Positions 29,224 through 38,781 of a stretch of 64,000 bases of DNA are shown in pieces. The stretch is taken from NCBI RefSeq assembly GCF_002215495.1, contig NZ_CP021378.1:2852764-2916763 (forward strand), read 5' to 3'. Position numbers and translations under genes: made by a program. The notes under the pieces were generated by a model. That model had not been told where the DNA came from. It saw only the letters and a program-made list of their open reading frames with translations, and ran no database searches. How positions within the stretch are numbered: position 1 is the stretch's first letter; every line of letters starts with the position of its first letter. This DNA is from Porphyrobacter sp. CACIAM 03H1. GTDB taxonomy: Bacteria; Pseudomonadota; Alphaproteobacteria; Sphingomonadales; Sphingomonadaceae.

Positions 29224-30218
29224 CAGTGATACCCCTCGTCCGCCACCTTGCCGCGGAACACCCAGTAGGCCCAGGCGGTGTAGGCGATGATCAGCGGCAT
29301 CGTGATGGCGACCCCCACCAGCATGAAGATCTGGCTGCGCTCCGGCGCGGCGGCGTCCCAGATGGTGAGGCCGGGGGGCACGACATAAGGCCAGATGGTG
29401 ACGCCCAGCCCGCTCATCCCGAGGAAGAACAGCGCGATCGAGAGCCAGAAAGGCTTGGAATTGCGCGCGTTGAGGATGCCGTGGAGCAGTGAGAGCGACA
29501 CCACCGCCGTGACGATCGGCACCGGCGCGACCCAGTATATCTGCGGCGCGGCGAGCCAGTGGGCGGCATATTCCTCGTTCAGCGCGATGTTGTAGAGGCT
29601 CACCGCCCCCATCAGCACGATCGTCGCACCGCCCGCCCAGATGGCGAGCTTGCGGGCGTGATCCTGCTCGGCGCCGTCCAGCTTCCAGATCAGCCAGGTG
29701 CTCCCGAGCAAGGCATAGCCCGCCACGGTGCCGAGCCCGGTCAGGAGCGTGTACGGCGTGAGCCAGTCCCACCAACTGCCCGCATACGACCTGTCAACGA
29801 CCTCGATACCCTGCAACAACGCGCCGAGGGTCATGCCCTGCGCCAGGGCCGCGACCAGCGAGCCGCCGGTGAAGGCCATGTCCCAGAACCTCTGGTGCCC
29901 CGGGTCGCGCCAGCGGTACTCGAAGGCGACCCCGCGGAACACGAGGCCGAGCAGCATCGCGATGATCAGCGGATAGGTCGCGGGCAGGATCACGGCATAG
30001 GCGAGCGGGAAGGCGGCAAACAGGCCCCCACCGCCCAGCACCAGCCAGGTTTCGTTCCCGTCCCACACCGGCGCGATGGAGTTCATCGCGCGGTCCCGCT
30101 CGCGCCCTGCGGCGAAGGTCGGGAAGAGGATGCCGATGCCGAGATCGAAGCCGTCCATCACCACATAGGCGAAGACCGCAAAGGCGATGATGAAGGCCCA
30201 GATGACGGTGAGGTCCAT
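29223..30218 (-). CDS. cydB: Cytochrome bd-type quinol oxidase subunit II
   Basis: CydB/CioB (331 residues) is the nine-helix second subunit of the cytochrome bd oxidase. Typical features are [20 protein letters not shown], the segment [12 protein letters not shown] and [20 protein letters not shown]. With CydA it oxidises quinol and reduces O2 to water in the inner membrane. The gene shares a TGATG junction with cydA and another with the DUF2474 gene. CIO-type classification comes from the linked DUF2474 gene and the CydA Q-loop. Confidence 0.95.
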   Translation of the reverse strand: MDLTVIWAFIIAFAVFAYVVMDGFDLGIGILFPTFAAGRERDRAMNSIAPVWDGNETWLVLGGGGLFAAFPLAYAVILPATYPLIIAMLLGLVFRGVAFEYRWRDPGHQRFWDMAFTGGSLVAALAQGMTLGALLQGIEVVDRSYAGSWWDWLTPYTLLTGLGTVAGYALLGSTWLIWKLDGAEQDHARKLAIWAGGATIVLMGAVSLYNIALNEEYAAHWLAAPQIYWVAPVPIVTAVVSLSLLHGILNARNSKPFWLSIALFFLGMSGLGVTIWPYVVPPGLTIWDAAAPERSQIFMLVGVAITMPLIIAYTAWAYWVFRGKVADEGYH

Positions 30219-31669
30219 CACACCGGCTCCTTTTCGGGGCTGGCGGAGGGAAGCGGTTCCTCCCCGCCCGGGTTCTGCGTCGGACCCGGGGTGATGCCCG
30301 CGGTGCGGATCGGGCCGACATCGCCGCGCTTGACGCCGTATTCGCCCGGGTGCGGGGCCTTGCCCATCAGCTTGAGGATGTACCACACGCCGATCCCGAA
30401 GACGGTAAAATAGACGAGAATGAAGGCGAGCAGCGAGGCCGCGACCGCGGGTGCGTCGAGCGGGCTGGCGGCATCGGCGGTGCGCAGCAGGCCGTAGATC
30501 ACGAAAGGCTGGCGCCCGACCTCGGTCGTGATCCAGCCGGCGAGCACCGCAGCAAAGCCCGAAGGCCCCATCAGGACTGCGGCGCGGTGGAGCCAGGGGA
30601 GGTCGTAGAGAGTGCCGCGCACTCGCCCCCACAGGCTCCACAGCCCGATCCCGAGCATGGCGAAGCCGATGCCCACCATGATGCGGAAGCTCCAGAAGAC
30701 GATCGGCACCGGCGGCTCCATGTCGTCGGGCACCGTGTCGAGCCCGGCGAGCGGCGCGTTCCAGTCATGCTTGAGGATGAAGGACGAGGCCTTGGGGATC
30801 TCGATCGCGTAGCGCACCGTCTTCGCCTCGCTGTCCGGGATGCCGAACAGGATCAGCGGCGCACCATCGGGGTGCGACTGGAAGTGCCCCTCCATCGCCA
30901 TGACCTTGGCGGGCTGGTGCTCGAGCGTGTTGAGCCCGTGCATGTCGCCCGCGACGATCTGCGCCGGGGTGACGATCGCCGCCATCCACATCGCCATCGA
31001 GAACATCGTGCGCGCATGCGGGTTGGCCTTGTCCTTGAGCAGGTGCCACGCCCCCACCGCGCCGACCACAAAGGCGGTCGTCAGGTAAGCCGCCATCACC
31101 GTGTGGACGAGGCGATAGGGAAAACTCGGGTTGAAGATGATCGCGGTCCAGCTCTCGCCCGGCAGATATTGCCCGTTGTCGCCGAGGAGGTAGCCGGTCG
31201 GCGTCTGCATCCAGCTGTTCACGCTGAGGATCCAGAAGGCCGAGACGAAGGTGCCCAGCGCCACCATCAGCGTGGCGGCGAAGTGCAGCTTCCTGCCCAC
31301 CTTGTTCATCCCGAACAGCATGACGCCCAGAAAGCCCGCCTCGAGGAAGAAGGCGGTCAGCACCTCGTAGGCCATCAGCGGCCCGATCACCGGCCCGGCC
31401 ACGTCGGAGAACACCGACCAGTTGGTGCCGAACTGGTAGGACATGACGATGCCCGAGACGACGCCCATCGCGAAGGCGATGGCGAAGATCTTCAACCAGT
31501 ACTTGAACAGGTCGAGGTAGACGCTCTTGCCGGTCTTGAGCCACAGCCCCTCGAGCACCGCAAGATAGCTCGCCAGCCCGATCGAAAAGGCCGGGAAAAA
31601 GAAGTGGAAGCTCACCGTGAAGGCGAACTGGATCCGCGCGAGCAACAGGGCGTCGAGGTTCTCAAGCAT
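30218..31669 (-). CDS. cydA: Cytochrome bd-type quinol oxidase subunit I (CIO type)
   Basis: CydA/CioA, 483 residues, carries the hemes and the quinol site. The first helix contains the heme-ligand His (QFAFTVSFHFFFPAFSIGL), LEAGFLGVMLFGMNK holds conserved Glu, and GRQPFVIYGLLRT is present; the Phe replaces the Trp of the GRQPW motif. The Q-loop is short, with no insert of the E. coli type, which points to the cyanide-insensitive subclass (CioAB). The operon is cydA-cydB-DUF2474-DCC. About 94 bases upstream of the ATG separate it from the TauE gene. Confidence 0.95.
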   Translation of the reverse strand: MLENLDALLLARIQFAFTVSFHFFFPAFSIGLASYLAVLEGLWLKTGKSVYLDLFKYWLKIFAIAFAMGVVSGIVMSYQFGTNWSVFSDVAGPVIGPLMAYEVLTAFFLEAGFLGVMLFGMNKVGRKLHFAATLMVALGTFVSAFWILSVNSWMQTPTGYLLGDNGQYLPGESWTAIIFNPSFPYRLVHTVMAAYLTTAFVVGAVGAWHLLKDKANPHARTMFSMAMWMAAIVTPAQIVAGDMHGLNTLEHQPAKVMAMEGHFQSHPDGAPLILFGIPDSEAKTVRYAIEIPKASSFILKHDWNAPLAGLDTVPDDMEPPVPIVFWSFRIMVGIGFAMLGIGLWSLWGRVRGTLYDLPWLHRAAVLMGPSGFAAVLAGWITTEVGRQPFVIYGLLRTADAASPLDAPAVAASLLAFILVYFTVFGIGVWYILKLMGKAPHPGEYGVKRGDVGPIRTAGITPGPTQNPGGEEPLPSASPEKEPV

Positions 31670-31763
31670 GATCGGCAGCTAATCCTCTGGCGGCAGCGAT
31701 CAATTGCAATGGCTGCACCTGATATACGGTCGGACGCGGAAAGGGTTGCAAGGGCCGTTCGCG

Positions 31764-32546
31764 TCACGTCCAGAGCGCAAGGGCGCTCCGCCAGAGCATG
31801 TAGAAGGCCACGGCAAAGATCAGCAGCGCGAACACGGTTTTGAGCTGTCCGCCGTCCGAAAGCCGCTGCGACAGGCGCGTGCCCGCCAGCCCGCCCGCGA
31901 CCCCGCCGGCGATGAACACGCCTGCCAGCACCCAGTCGACGAGGCCCGAGACCGCGTAATTGCCCGCCGTCGCGAGCCCGAAGGCCGTCACCGCCACGAG
32001 GCTGGTGCCGACCGCGTTCAGCATCAGCATATCGGTCGAGGCGATCAGCCCCGGGACAATCAAGAAGCCGCCGCCAATCCCGAAAAAGCCGCTGAAGGCG
32101 CCCGTCCCGAGCCCGAAGGCGATAAGGCGCGGCGCGTTCTCGCGGTTCAGCCTGACGCCGGGCGTGCCGCTCGCCTTGCGGCTGCGCAGCATGAGCGCAC
32201 CCACCGCCAGCATCAGCAGCGCGAAGAGGAACAGCAGCTTCTGCCCGTCGACGCTCTTGCCCAGAGTCGATCCGCCGAGGGCACCGAGCACGCCGAAACC
32301 GGCATAGACCAGGCCGCAACGCCAGCGCACGTTGCCTGCGCGGGCGTGCTGGGCAAGGCCGGTCGCGGCATTGGCGGCGACCGCGAGCGCGCTGGTGCCG
32401 ATCGCGACATGGGGGTTCTGGACGCCGACGAGATAGACCATCAGCGGCACCGCGAGGATCGATCCGCCGCCGCCGACCAGACCGAGCGCGAAGCCGACCA
32501 GCACCCCCGACAGGGTGCCGAGCGCCAGATGCAGGGTGTCGATCAC
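31764..32546 (-). CDS. Sulfite exporter TauE/SafE family membrane protein
   Basis: This 260-residue membrane protein has two repeats, each opening with a glycine-rich helix (VGFALGLVGGGGSILAVPL and AFSGFFGIGGGFLIVPGL). That is the TauE/SafE pattern for anion or sulfur-compound export. The start is GTG, overlapping the YeeE-like stop (GTGA). It is the last gene of a four-gene sulfur block, so export of sulfite or another oxidised sulfur product is the natural role. Confidence 0.88.
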   Translation of the reverse strand: MIDTLHLALGTLSGVLVGFALGLVGGGGSILAVPLMVYLVGVQNPHVAIGTSALAVAANAATGLAQHARAGNVRWRCGLVYAGFGVLGALGGSTLGKSVDGQKLLFLFALLMLAVGALMLRSRKASGTPGVRLNRENAPRLIAFGLGTGAFSGFFGIGGGFLIVPGLIASTDMLMLNAVGTSLVAVTAFGLATAGNYAVSGLVDWVLAGVFIAGGVAGGLAGTRLSQRLSDGGQLKTVFALLIFAVAFYMLWRSALALWT

Positions 32547-32965
32547 CCCGCCCGCCCCTCGATCAGGCGCACGAGGCCCATCCCTGCCACCATCGCCGCA
32601 AGGAAGATCGCCGCCTCGCCCGGCGCGATCGCCAGCGCGGCGAAGCCCGGCCCGGGGCACAGGCCGGCGATGCCCCAGCCCACCCCGAACAGCGCCGATC
32701 CGCCGACGAGGCGCGGGGTGAGGTCGTTGCGGTCGGGCAGCGCGAAGCCTTCGGCGAAGAAGGGGCGCAGCATCCGGCGGTGGAGCATCCAGGCCAGCGC
32801 CATCACCAGCACCGCCCCACCCATGACGAAGGCGAGCGTCGGGTCCCATGCCCCGAACAGGTCGAGGAAGCCGCGCACCCGCGCCGGATCGGTCATGCCG
32901 CCGACGGTCAGCCCCGCGCCGAAGATCGTCCCCGCCGCCAGCGGGACCAGGCCTGCGCGGATCAC
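32543..32965 (-). CDS. YeeE/YedE-family membrane protein (DUF6691 type)
   Basis: This 140-residue membrane protein corresponds to the shorter half of a YeeE/YedE-like transporter. It includes GTIFGAGLTVGGMTDPARV and WGIAGLCPGPGFAALA, the latter with a conserved Cys. Pairs of small YeeE proteins are thought to import thiosulfate or persulfide-type sulfur. The start is GTG and overlaps the previous stop; the gene overlaps TauE by four bases. Confidence 0.85.
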   Translation of the reverse strand: MIRAGLVPLAAGTIFGAGLTVGGMTDPARVRGFLDLFGAWDPTLAFVMGGAVLVMALAWMLHRRMLRPFFAEGFALPDRNDLTPRLVGGSALFGVGWGIAGLCPGPGFAALAIAPGEAAIFLAAMVAGMGLVRLIEGRAG

Positions 32966-33411
32966 GGCAGCACCTCCAGCCCGAGCGCGTTCATCGCCGC
33001 GACCGTGGCGAAGCCGGTGATCATGAAGGTGGCCGTGGCGACCAGCGAGCGCTGCGACAGGCGACTCATGCCGCACACCCCGTGCCCGCTGGTGCAGCCG
33101 GAACCGAGCCGCGTGCCGATGCCGACGATAAGCCCCGCGATCGCCAGCGTCACCGGCGAGGCGAAGGCGGGCGCAGGTGCGGCAGTCAGCGCAGTGACGA
33201 TGAGCGCACCGAGCGGCAGGCCGAGCAGGAAGGCCCAGGCCCCTGCGCGCGGCAGCGAACTCTCGGCGATGCCGAAGGCGCGCGCGGCAATGCCCGAGAC
33301 GCCGGCAATCCGCCCCGCCCCCAGCAGCATCAGCGCAGCGGCAAGGCCGATCAGCACCCCGCCGATCAGCCCCGGCAGGGGTGCGGCATCGGGAAAACCG
33401 GGCAGCGTCAT
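32962..33411 (-). CDS. YeeE/YedE-family membrane protein
   Basis: This 149-residue protein contains the family core GTRLGSGCTSGHGVCGMSRL, whose cysteines relay sulfur through the channel in characterised YeeE proteins. It is split from its partner gene (32543-32965), so the pair together equals one full-length transporter. Its ATG overlaps the metallo-hydrolase stop (ATGA). Confidence 0.9.
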   Translation of the reverse strand: MTLPGFPDAAPLPGLIGGVLIGLAAALMLLGAGRIAGVSGIAARAFGIAESSLPRAGAWAFLLGLPLGALIVTALTAAPAPAFASPVTLAIAGLIVGIGTRLGSGCTSGHGVCGMSRLSQRSLVATATFMITGFATVAAMNALGLEVLP

Positions 33412-34340
33412 ACCGCGTTGACCGGGAGCTTGAGGTAGACCACCCCGTTGTCCTCGGCCGGCGGCAGGTGCCCGGCGCGCATATTGACCTGCACGCTCGG
33501 CAGGATCAGGCGCGGCATGTCGAGCGTGGCATCGCGCGCCTCGCGCATCATCACGAATTCGTCCTCGGTGATCCCGTCATGCGCGTGGATATTGCCCGCG
33601 CGCTCGGCCGCGACGGTGGTTTCCCACACATAGGTCGTGCGGCCCTTGGGCAGGTAGTCGTGGCACATGAACAGGCGCGTCGCGGGCGGGAGCGCGAGGA
33701 TGCGGCGCAGCGAGCGGAACAGGGTCCGCGCATCGCCGCCGGGGAAGTCGGCGCGCGCGGTGCCGTAGTCGGGCATGAACATGGTGTCGCCCACGAAGAC
33801 CGCCTCGCCAACGACATAGGCGACGCAGGCCGGAGTGTGGCCGGGGACGTGCATGACGGTGACGGGGATGTTGCCGATGGTGAAGGTGTCGCCGTCCCCG
33901 AACAGGGCATCGAACTGCGATCCGTCGCGCTCGAACTCGGTGCCGGCGTTGAACAGCTTGCCGAACACCTGCTGGACCGCGGTAATGTCGGCCCCGATGG
34001 CGATCTTCCCGCCGAGCCGCTCTTGCAGATAGGGCGCAGCCGAGATGTGGTCGGCATGGGCGTGGGTCTCGAGCAGCCATATCACTTTCAGATTATGCGA
34101 AGTGACATAGTCAATCACCTTGTCTGCCGAGAGCGTCGCGGTGCGGCCCGAGCTCGGATCGAAGTCCAGAACCGAGTCCACGATCGCCGCCTCGCGCGTC
34201 GCCGGATCGTGGACGACGTAAGTGACGGTGAAGGTAGCCGGATCGAAGAAGCCTGCGATTTCAGGGCGGAGCGCGGCGTCTTCGGCAGCATGCAGGGCCT
34301 GCGCGGCGGCGGCTTGCAGCACGGCATCGTCAGTGGGCAT
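33408..34340 (-). CDS. MBL-fold hydrolase, persulfide dioxygenase-like
   Basis: This 310-residue metallo-beta-lactamase-fold enzyme has ETHAHADHISAAPYLQ (metal-binding HxHxDH), HVPGHTPACVAYVV and GDTMFMPDYGTARADFPGGD. The last signature is typical of ETHE1/Blh-type persulfide dioxygenases, which oxidise glutathione persulfide to sulfite. The start at 34340 has an excellent GGAGGG six bases upstream; an in-frame ATG eight codons earlier has no such site. It is the first gene of the MBL-YeeE-YeeE-TauE operon, which matches the layout known from bigR loci. Confidence 0.9.
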   Translation of the reverse strand: MPTDDAVLQAAAAQALHAAEDAALRPEIAGFFDPATFTVTYVVHDPATREAAIVDSVLDFDPSSGRTATLSADKVIDYVTSHNLKVIWLLETHAHADHISAAPYLQERLGGKIAIGADITAVQQVFGKLFNAGTEFERDGSQFDALFGDGDTFTIGNIPVTVMHVPGHTPACVAYVVGEAVFVGDTMFMPDYGTARADFPGGDARTLFRSLRRILALPPATRLFMCHDYLPKGRTTYVWETTVAAERAGNIHAHDGITEDEFVMMREARDATLDMPRLILPSVQVNMRAGHLPPAEDNGVVYLKLPVNAV

Positions 34341-34376
34341 GTCATCCCTCCAATTCATTTTCATAAATCGTGTATA

Positions 34377-34390
34377 TGTATTGCAATATA
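34377..34390. promoter_or_regulatory. AT-rich palindrome, candidate ArsR-type operator
   Basis: TATTGCAATA (34379-34388) is a perfect ten-base palindrome, extended by a matching T/A pair at the outer ends. It sits in the 74-base divergent gap between the persulfide-dioxygenase-like gene and the peroxiredoxin gene. AT-rich palindromes in this position are the usual targets of ArsR-family repressors, and the peroxiredoxin operon ends with one. Support is position and symmetry only. Confidence 0.45.
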
Positions 34391-34414
34391 ACTGTCAAGT
34401 GGTATGCAGGGCGG

Positions 34415-35065
34415 ATGAACGCCAAGGACACCGCCCTGCCCCCCTGCGCCGGCCTCAGGATCGGCGACATGGCCCCCGACTTCGAGGCGCGCAGCACGCT
34501 CGGCCCGGTCAAGCTTTCCGCCCATCGCGGCCGCTGGCTGGTGCTGTTCTCGCACCCGGCGGACTTCACGCCCGTGTGCACCACCGAATTCGTCGCCCTC
34601 GCCCGCGAGGCCGCCGCCTTCGAGGCGCGCGGCTGCGGGCTGATGGCGCTTTCGGTCGACAGCCTGTTCGCCCATTTCGCGTGGCTGCGGATGATCCGCG
34701 ACCGCTTCGGGGTCGAGGTGCGCTTTCCCATCATCGAGGATCCGACGCTGGTGATCGGCCGCGCCTTCGGGATGGTCTCGGCGCAGGACAGCGATAGCGC
34801 CGCGGTGCGCACCACTTTCTTTATCGACCCGCGCGGCGTGATCCGGGCGATGACCTGCTACCCGGCCAATCTCGGCCGCTCGGTCCCGGAGATGCTGCGC
34901 ATTCTCGACGGGTTGCAGGCGATCGACGCAAGGGGCGCGCTGGCGCCGGCCAACTGGCAGCCGGGCGAACCGCTGCTGCAATCGCCCTCCCACGATCTCG
35001 ATGCGGTGTTCGACGCGGAGGAAGCCACCGCGTGGTTCCTGCGCGATGCCGAGGAGCCGCGCTGA
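34415..35065 (+). CDS. Peroxiredoxin (1-Cys/Prx6-like)
   Basis: This 216-residue peroxiredoxin has the peroxidatic Cys in HPADFTPVCTTEFVALA. Its length and the C-terminal arm (LPPCAGLRIGDMAPDF at the start, then RSVPEMLRILDGLQAID) match the long, Prx6-like 1-Cys group. It reduces peroxides, and in this setting possibly sulfane-sulfur species. The ATG at 34415 is preferred over an in-frame ATG fifteen codons upstream that falls in the operator-like palindrome. The stop shares a base with the ArsR start (TGATG). Confidence 0.88.
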   Translation: MNAKDTALPPCAGLRIGDMAPDFEARSTLGPVKLSAHRGRWLVLFSHPADFTPVCTTEFVALAREAAAFEARGCGLMALSVDSLFAHFAWLRMIRDRFGVEVRFPIIEDPTLVIGRAFGMVSAQDSDSAAVRTTFFIDPRGVIRAMTCYPANLGRSVPEMLRILDGLQAIDARGALAPANWQPGEPLLQSPSHDLDAVFDAEEATAWFLRDAEEPR

Positions 35066-35412
35066 TGGCCGAGGACGCACTGATCGAGGCCCTGAAGGCG
35101 CTCGCCCACCCGCTGCGCTGGCGCATCCTGTCCGCGCTGGCCGCGGGCGAACGCAATGTCGGGGACATCGAGCAGACGACCGGGATCGGCCAGCCGGGCC
35201 TCTCCCAGCAATTGGGCGTGCTGCGCAAGGCGGGGCTGGTCGCCACGCGCAAGGAAGCCAAGCTGGTGTTCTACGCTCTCGCGACCGAGGAGCTGGCGGG
35301 CGTCACCGCGGCAATAGCGCAGCTCGTCCCCGGAGCGGTTCCCCCGGCGGGCGAGCCCCTCGCCCAGCGCACGCCTGCGCCGGGGGTCGCGAACTTCGCC
35401 CGCCTCGCGTGA
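35065..35412 (+). CDS. ArsR-family transcriptional regulator without cysteines
   Basis: This 115-residue winged-helix regulator has LKALAHPLRWRILSALAAGE and the recognition helix in IGQPGLSQQLGVLRKAGLVA. It contains no Cys at all, so it cannot sense persulfides through the paired cysteines used by BigR/SqrR. Its likely targets are its own promoter and the divergent sulfur operon. The gene is coupled to the peroxiredoxin and ends only 12 bases before the convergent TonB receptor gene. Confidence 0.88.
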   Translation: MAEDALIEALKALAHPLRWRILSALAAGERNVGDIEQTTGIGQPGLSQQLGVLRKAGLVATRKEAKLVFYALATEELAGVTAAIAQLVPGAVPPAGEPLAQRTPAPGVANFARLA

Positions 35413-35424
35413 GGCTCTCGCCCG

Positions 35425-38400
35425 TCACATCGTCCAGCGGAAGCCGAGGAAGAACGAGCGCCCGATCGGGCTCACCGGATAGGCGCGCTCGGTGACGAAG
35501 GGCTTCACGTCGCTGAGGTTGTTGACGCCGCCGAACAGCTCGAGGTTGTAATCGGTGAAGGTGTAGCTCGCCGCCAGGTCGTGGGTCCAGGTCTCGTCCA
35601 CCATCCCGGCCGGGCCGAACTGGGCGTCGATCGTCTCGATCTCGACCCCGCGCAGTGCCATCTTGCCGAAATAGCTGAGCGTGTAGCTGAGATTGAACTC
35701 GCCGATACCGTAGGTGGCCGTGGCACGGCCCGACCACTCGGGGCGGCCGATCTCGGTCAGCTCGGGATCGATCCGGGTGAGATCGGTCGGGTCGAAGAAG
35801 AAGTTGAGCTTGTCGACCCACGATCCCGAGGCGTTGAGGCCGAGGCGGTGCTCGCCGATGGTCGTGTTGTAGGCGATCGAGGCATCGACCCCGGCGGTCT
35901 CGATCCCGACGAAGTTGATGGTCTGCAAGGTCAGCGAGTTGAACCCGAGGAACTGCGCCGAGGTGCGGTCACGGTTGCGGGTGAAGGAGTTGCAGAAGTC
36001 GTTGGGGAAGGTGGTGCTGTCGTAGCAGTTGTTGACCACGTCCTGCGCCGCCACGGTGCTGATCGCATCGTCGATCTTGATGTGGTAGTAGTCCGCCGTG
36101 ATCGCGAGGCCGGAGATGAAGCGCGGCTGCAGCACCACGCCCGCGGTGTAGGTGTCGGCGGTTTCCTCGCGCAGGTTCGGGTTGCCCGAGATGGTCCCCG
36201 CAAAGCGCGCGCTCAGCGGATCGGAGAAGCCTTCGGGAATGCCGTCTGCGCGGCAGTTGTTGATGCGGTTCTGGATGTTGGCGAAGCCCTCGTTGCGCAG
36301 CCGGTCGATCTCGGTCTGGTCGCAGGGGTCGAAGGGCCGGAAGAAGGCCGCCTGCGGGGGCGCGAACAGCTCGGAGATGTTCGGCGCCCGTACCGCGCGC
36401 GAATAGGTTCCGCGGAAGCGGACGTCCTCGATCGGCGACCAGAAGCCGTTGATCGCATAGGTGAAGACGTTGCCGACCGTGCTGTAGTGCGAATAGCGTC
36501 CGGCGAGTTCCAGCCGCAGTTCCTCGAAGGCGGGCACGCCCTCGAGCAGCGTCGTGCCGATTTCGCCGAAGATCTCGATCACGTCGTAGCCGCCGCCCGA
36601 ATTCTGCGCGAGCTCGTCGGACGGCGTCGCCAGCGAGGTCTGCGAGAAGCCGAGATCGCCCACGAAATCGCCCGCCTTGCCGTCGACCGTGGTGACCGGC
36701 AGGATGCCGCGCACCAGCGGGTCGAACACCGAACGGCTCTTCTCCTCGCGGTATTCGGCACCCAGCGCGAACTGGATCGTGTCATAGGGCAGCCCGAGAA
36801 TGCCGGTCTCGCCCGAGACGAGGCCGTGCAGCTCGAACAGCTCGGTGCGGAAGGTGTTGATCGTGGTGGTGGTGATGAAGTCCACCGCCTCGGGGCTGAT
36901 CGAGGGGATGCCGCCGAGAATGTTGGCGGGCTTGCACTGCCCCTGCCCCGGCACGAAGGTGAGATAGCCGAACTCGCCGGTGGGGATGCCGAACACGGTC
37001 GAGGGCGAGCGGGTGGCAGGGTTGATCTCGCTGCGGCAGACCGGGTTGCCGTTCGGCCCGCGCACAACGTCGATGGCGGCGAAGAAGCGGTCGAGCAGCA
37101 CGTTGTTGCGGTTGATCGCCTTCAGGTCGTAGCGGCCCCAGTTGGCCGAAAGCTCGAAGGTGATGTCGTCGGTGACATCGCCCTGGATCCCGCCGACGAA
37201 GCGCCAGGTCTCGGCGATGTTGGTGTCGATGTTGGGGCCGAGGTCGGTCGGGTCACGGGTGACGAACAGCCCGCCGGCATTGGTCGCGATGGGCTGGAGC
37301 ACGGCCGGAATGAAGGGGTTGTCGGGCGCGATCGTCAGCAGGTCGTAGAACGAGTTCTGGTTGGTGCCGAAGGTGGTTTCCTGCCGGAAATACTTGCCCT
37401 CGAAGAAGACGTTGAGGCCATCGGAGATGTCGTAATCGGTCAGCACGTTGATCCCGAAGCGGTCGGTCTGCGGGATCAGGAAGCCGTTGTTGTCGAAGAT
37501 GTTGCCTTCGCCCCCGAAGGCGTTGAAGTTGCCGGCGATCTGGCCGTCGTCCTCCAGCACCTTCACGCCGTTCGCGGTGACGATGTAGCACCCGCCGAGC
37601 GCGCCGAAGCCGGCATAGTCGAACAGGCCGTTGAAGCCGGTGAAGCTTTCGGTGCAGTCGCTGCGGCCATCGCGGTCGATGTCGGAGAAGGGATCGGCGA
37701 AGTCGGCGGGGATCACGACGCCGCCAGCGGAGGTGATCTGGAAGCCGTATTTCGGCCCGATCGCCCGGGTCGGCGCGGCGACCGCACGGTCGATAAGCGC
37801 CTGTTCGGCCGCAGTCGGCGTGACGCCGGCCCGGAAGATCTGGTTGTAGCGCGCGGTGCCGGGAGTGGGGATGACGAAGCCGTAGGGGTAGCGGCCGCGT
37901 GCGAGGCTGAAGAAGTTGCTGAAGTTGGGCGTGTTCGCGCCCAGCTCGCCCCGCTGGAAGCGCAGGGCGGGGTTGGGGCCGTTGGTCGAGATGTTGCCGT
38001 CGCGGAAACCCGCGCGGTCGCCGAAGCGCAGGCCATCGTCGCGGTTGTATTCGCCGACGATGGTGAAGTTGCCGCGCCCGTCGTCGAAATTCTTGCCGAG
38101 CTTGACGAAGCCGTCGAAGTTGAGCCCGTCCCCGTTGTCCGACAGGCCGCCGGTCATGCCGAACTCGATGCCTTCGAATTCGCGGTCGAGCACAAAGTTG
38201 ACGACCCCGGTGACGGCGTCCGCGCCATAGACCGCCGAGGCCCCGCCGGTCAGCACTTCGACATTCTTGATCAGCGCGGTCGGGATCGAGTTGATGTCGA
38301 CCACCGAGGTCTCGGCGACGCCCGCGACGTGGCGGCGGCCGTTGACCAGCACCAGCGTGCGCTGCGCCCCGAGGCCGCGGAGGTTGAGCGTGGCCGCGCC

Positions 38401-38781
38401 CACCGCGCCGCCCGAGCCGAGCTCGCCCGGCGCGATCGACTGGGCCGAGGAGACCGAGGCGGAGAGCGCCGGCAGGGTTCGCAGGGCATCGACCACGTCC
38501 TGTTCGCCGCGCAGCTCCTGCGCGTCGAGTGAAACCACGGGAGAGGGGGAATCGAGATTGGAATCCCGCTTGAGCCGTGATCCGGTGACCACGATCGCCT
38601 CGCCGGGCGCGGCGCTTTCGGCGGCGAGCATGGCATCTTCCAGCGTCACCGCCGCCTCGCTGGCGGCTGCGGCCTCCGCCGCCTCGGCCGAGACGACCGA
38701 CGGATGCAGGAGAGCGAGGCCGGAAAGAAGGGTGGTGGAGAGAAGAGCCGGACGGACGGAAACCTTGCGCAACACGATCAT
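35425..38781 (-). CDS. TonB-dependent receptor
   Basis: This large outer-membrane receptor (1118 residues) has a signal peptide, an acidic N-terminal region and a plug domain starting near residue 58 (IVVTGSRLKRDSNLDSPSPV). A 22-strand barrel follows with long Asp/Asn/Gly-rich extracellular loops, and the protein ends in FFLGFRWTM. Such sphingomonad receptors import siderophores or carbon compounds; neither the ligand nor a regulator is shown here. I use the ATG at 38781 (GGGGGCAAG leader). The gene is convergent with the ArsR gene and no other operon member is evident. Confidence 0.9.
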   Translation of the reverse strand: MIVLRKVSVRPALLSTTLLSGLALLHPSVVSAEAAEAAAASEAAVTLEDAMLAAESAAPGEAIVVTGSRLKRDSNLDSPSPVVSLDAQELRGEQDVVDALRTLPALSASVSSAQSIAPGELGSGGAVGAATLNLRGLGAQRTLVLVNGRRHVAGVAETSVVDINSIPTALIKNVEVLTGGASAVYGADAVTGVVNFVLDREFEGIEFGMTGGLSDNGDGLNFDGFVKLGKNFDDGRGNFTIVGEYNRDDGLRFGDRAGFRDGNISTNGPNPALRFQRGELGANTPNFSNFFSLARGRYPYGFVIPTPGTARYNQIFRAGVTPTAAEQALIDRAVAAPTRAIGPKYGFQITSAGGVVIPADFADPFSDIDRDGRSDCTESFTGFNGLFDYAGFGALGGCYIVTANGVKVLEDDGQIAGNFNAFGGEGNIFDNNGFLIPQTDRFGINVLTDYDISDGLNVFFEGKYFRQETTFGTNQNSFYDLLTIAPDNPFIPAVLQPIATNAGGLFVTRDPTDLGPNIDTNIAETWRFVGGIQGDVTDDITFELSANWGRYDLKAINRNNVLLDRFFAAIDVVRGPNGNPVCRSEINPATRSPSTVFGIPTGEFGYLTFVPGQGQCKPANILGGIPSISPEAVDFITTTTINTFRTELFELHGLVSGETGILGLPYDTIQFALGAEYREEKSRSVFDPLVRGILPVTTVDGKAGDFVGDLGFSQTSLATPSDELAQNSGGGYDVIEIFGEIGTTLLEGVPAFEELRLELAGRYSHYSTVGNVFTYAINGFWSPIEDVRFRGTYSRAVRAPNISELFAPPQAAFFRPFDPCDQTEIDRLRNEGFANIQNRINNCRADGIPEGFSDPLSARFAGTISGNPNLREETADTYTAGVVLQPRFISGLAITADYYHIKIDDAISTVAAQDVVNNCYDSTTFPNDFCNSFTRNRDRTSAQFLGFNSLTLQTINFVGIETAGVDASIAYNTTIGEHRLGLNASGSWVDKLNFFFDPTDLTRIDPELTEIGRPEWSGRATATYGIGEFNLSYTLSYFGKMALRGVEIETIDAQFGPAGMVDETWTHDLAASYTFTDYNLELFGGVNNLSDVKPFVTERAYPVSPIGRSFFLGFRWTM

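Noticed and set aside
35065-35412. BigR-type persulfide sensor
   Set aside because: The protein has no cysteine, which BigR needs for persulfide sensing.
35581-38532. 983-codon open frame opposite the TonB receptor
   Set aside because: Same antisense effect; no motif, no ribosome site, and the receptor on the other strand is clear.
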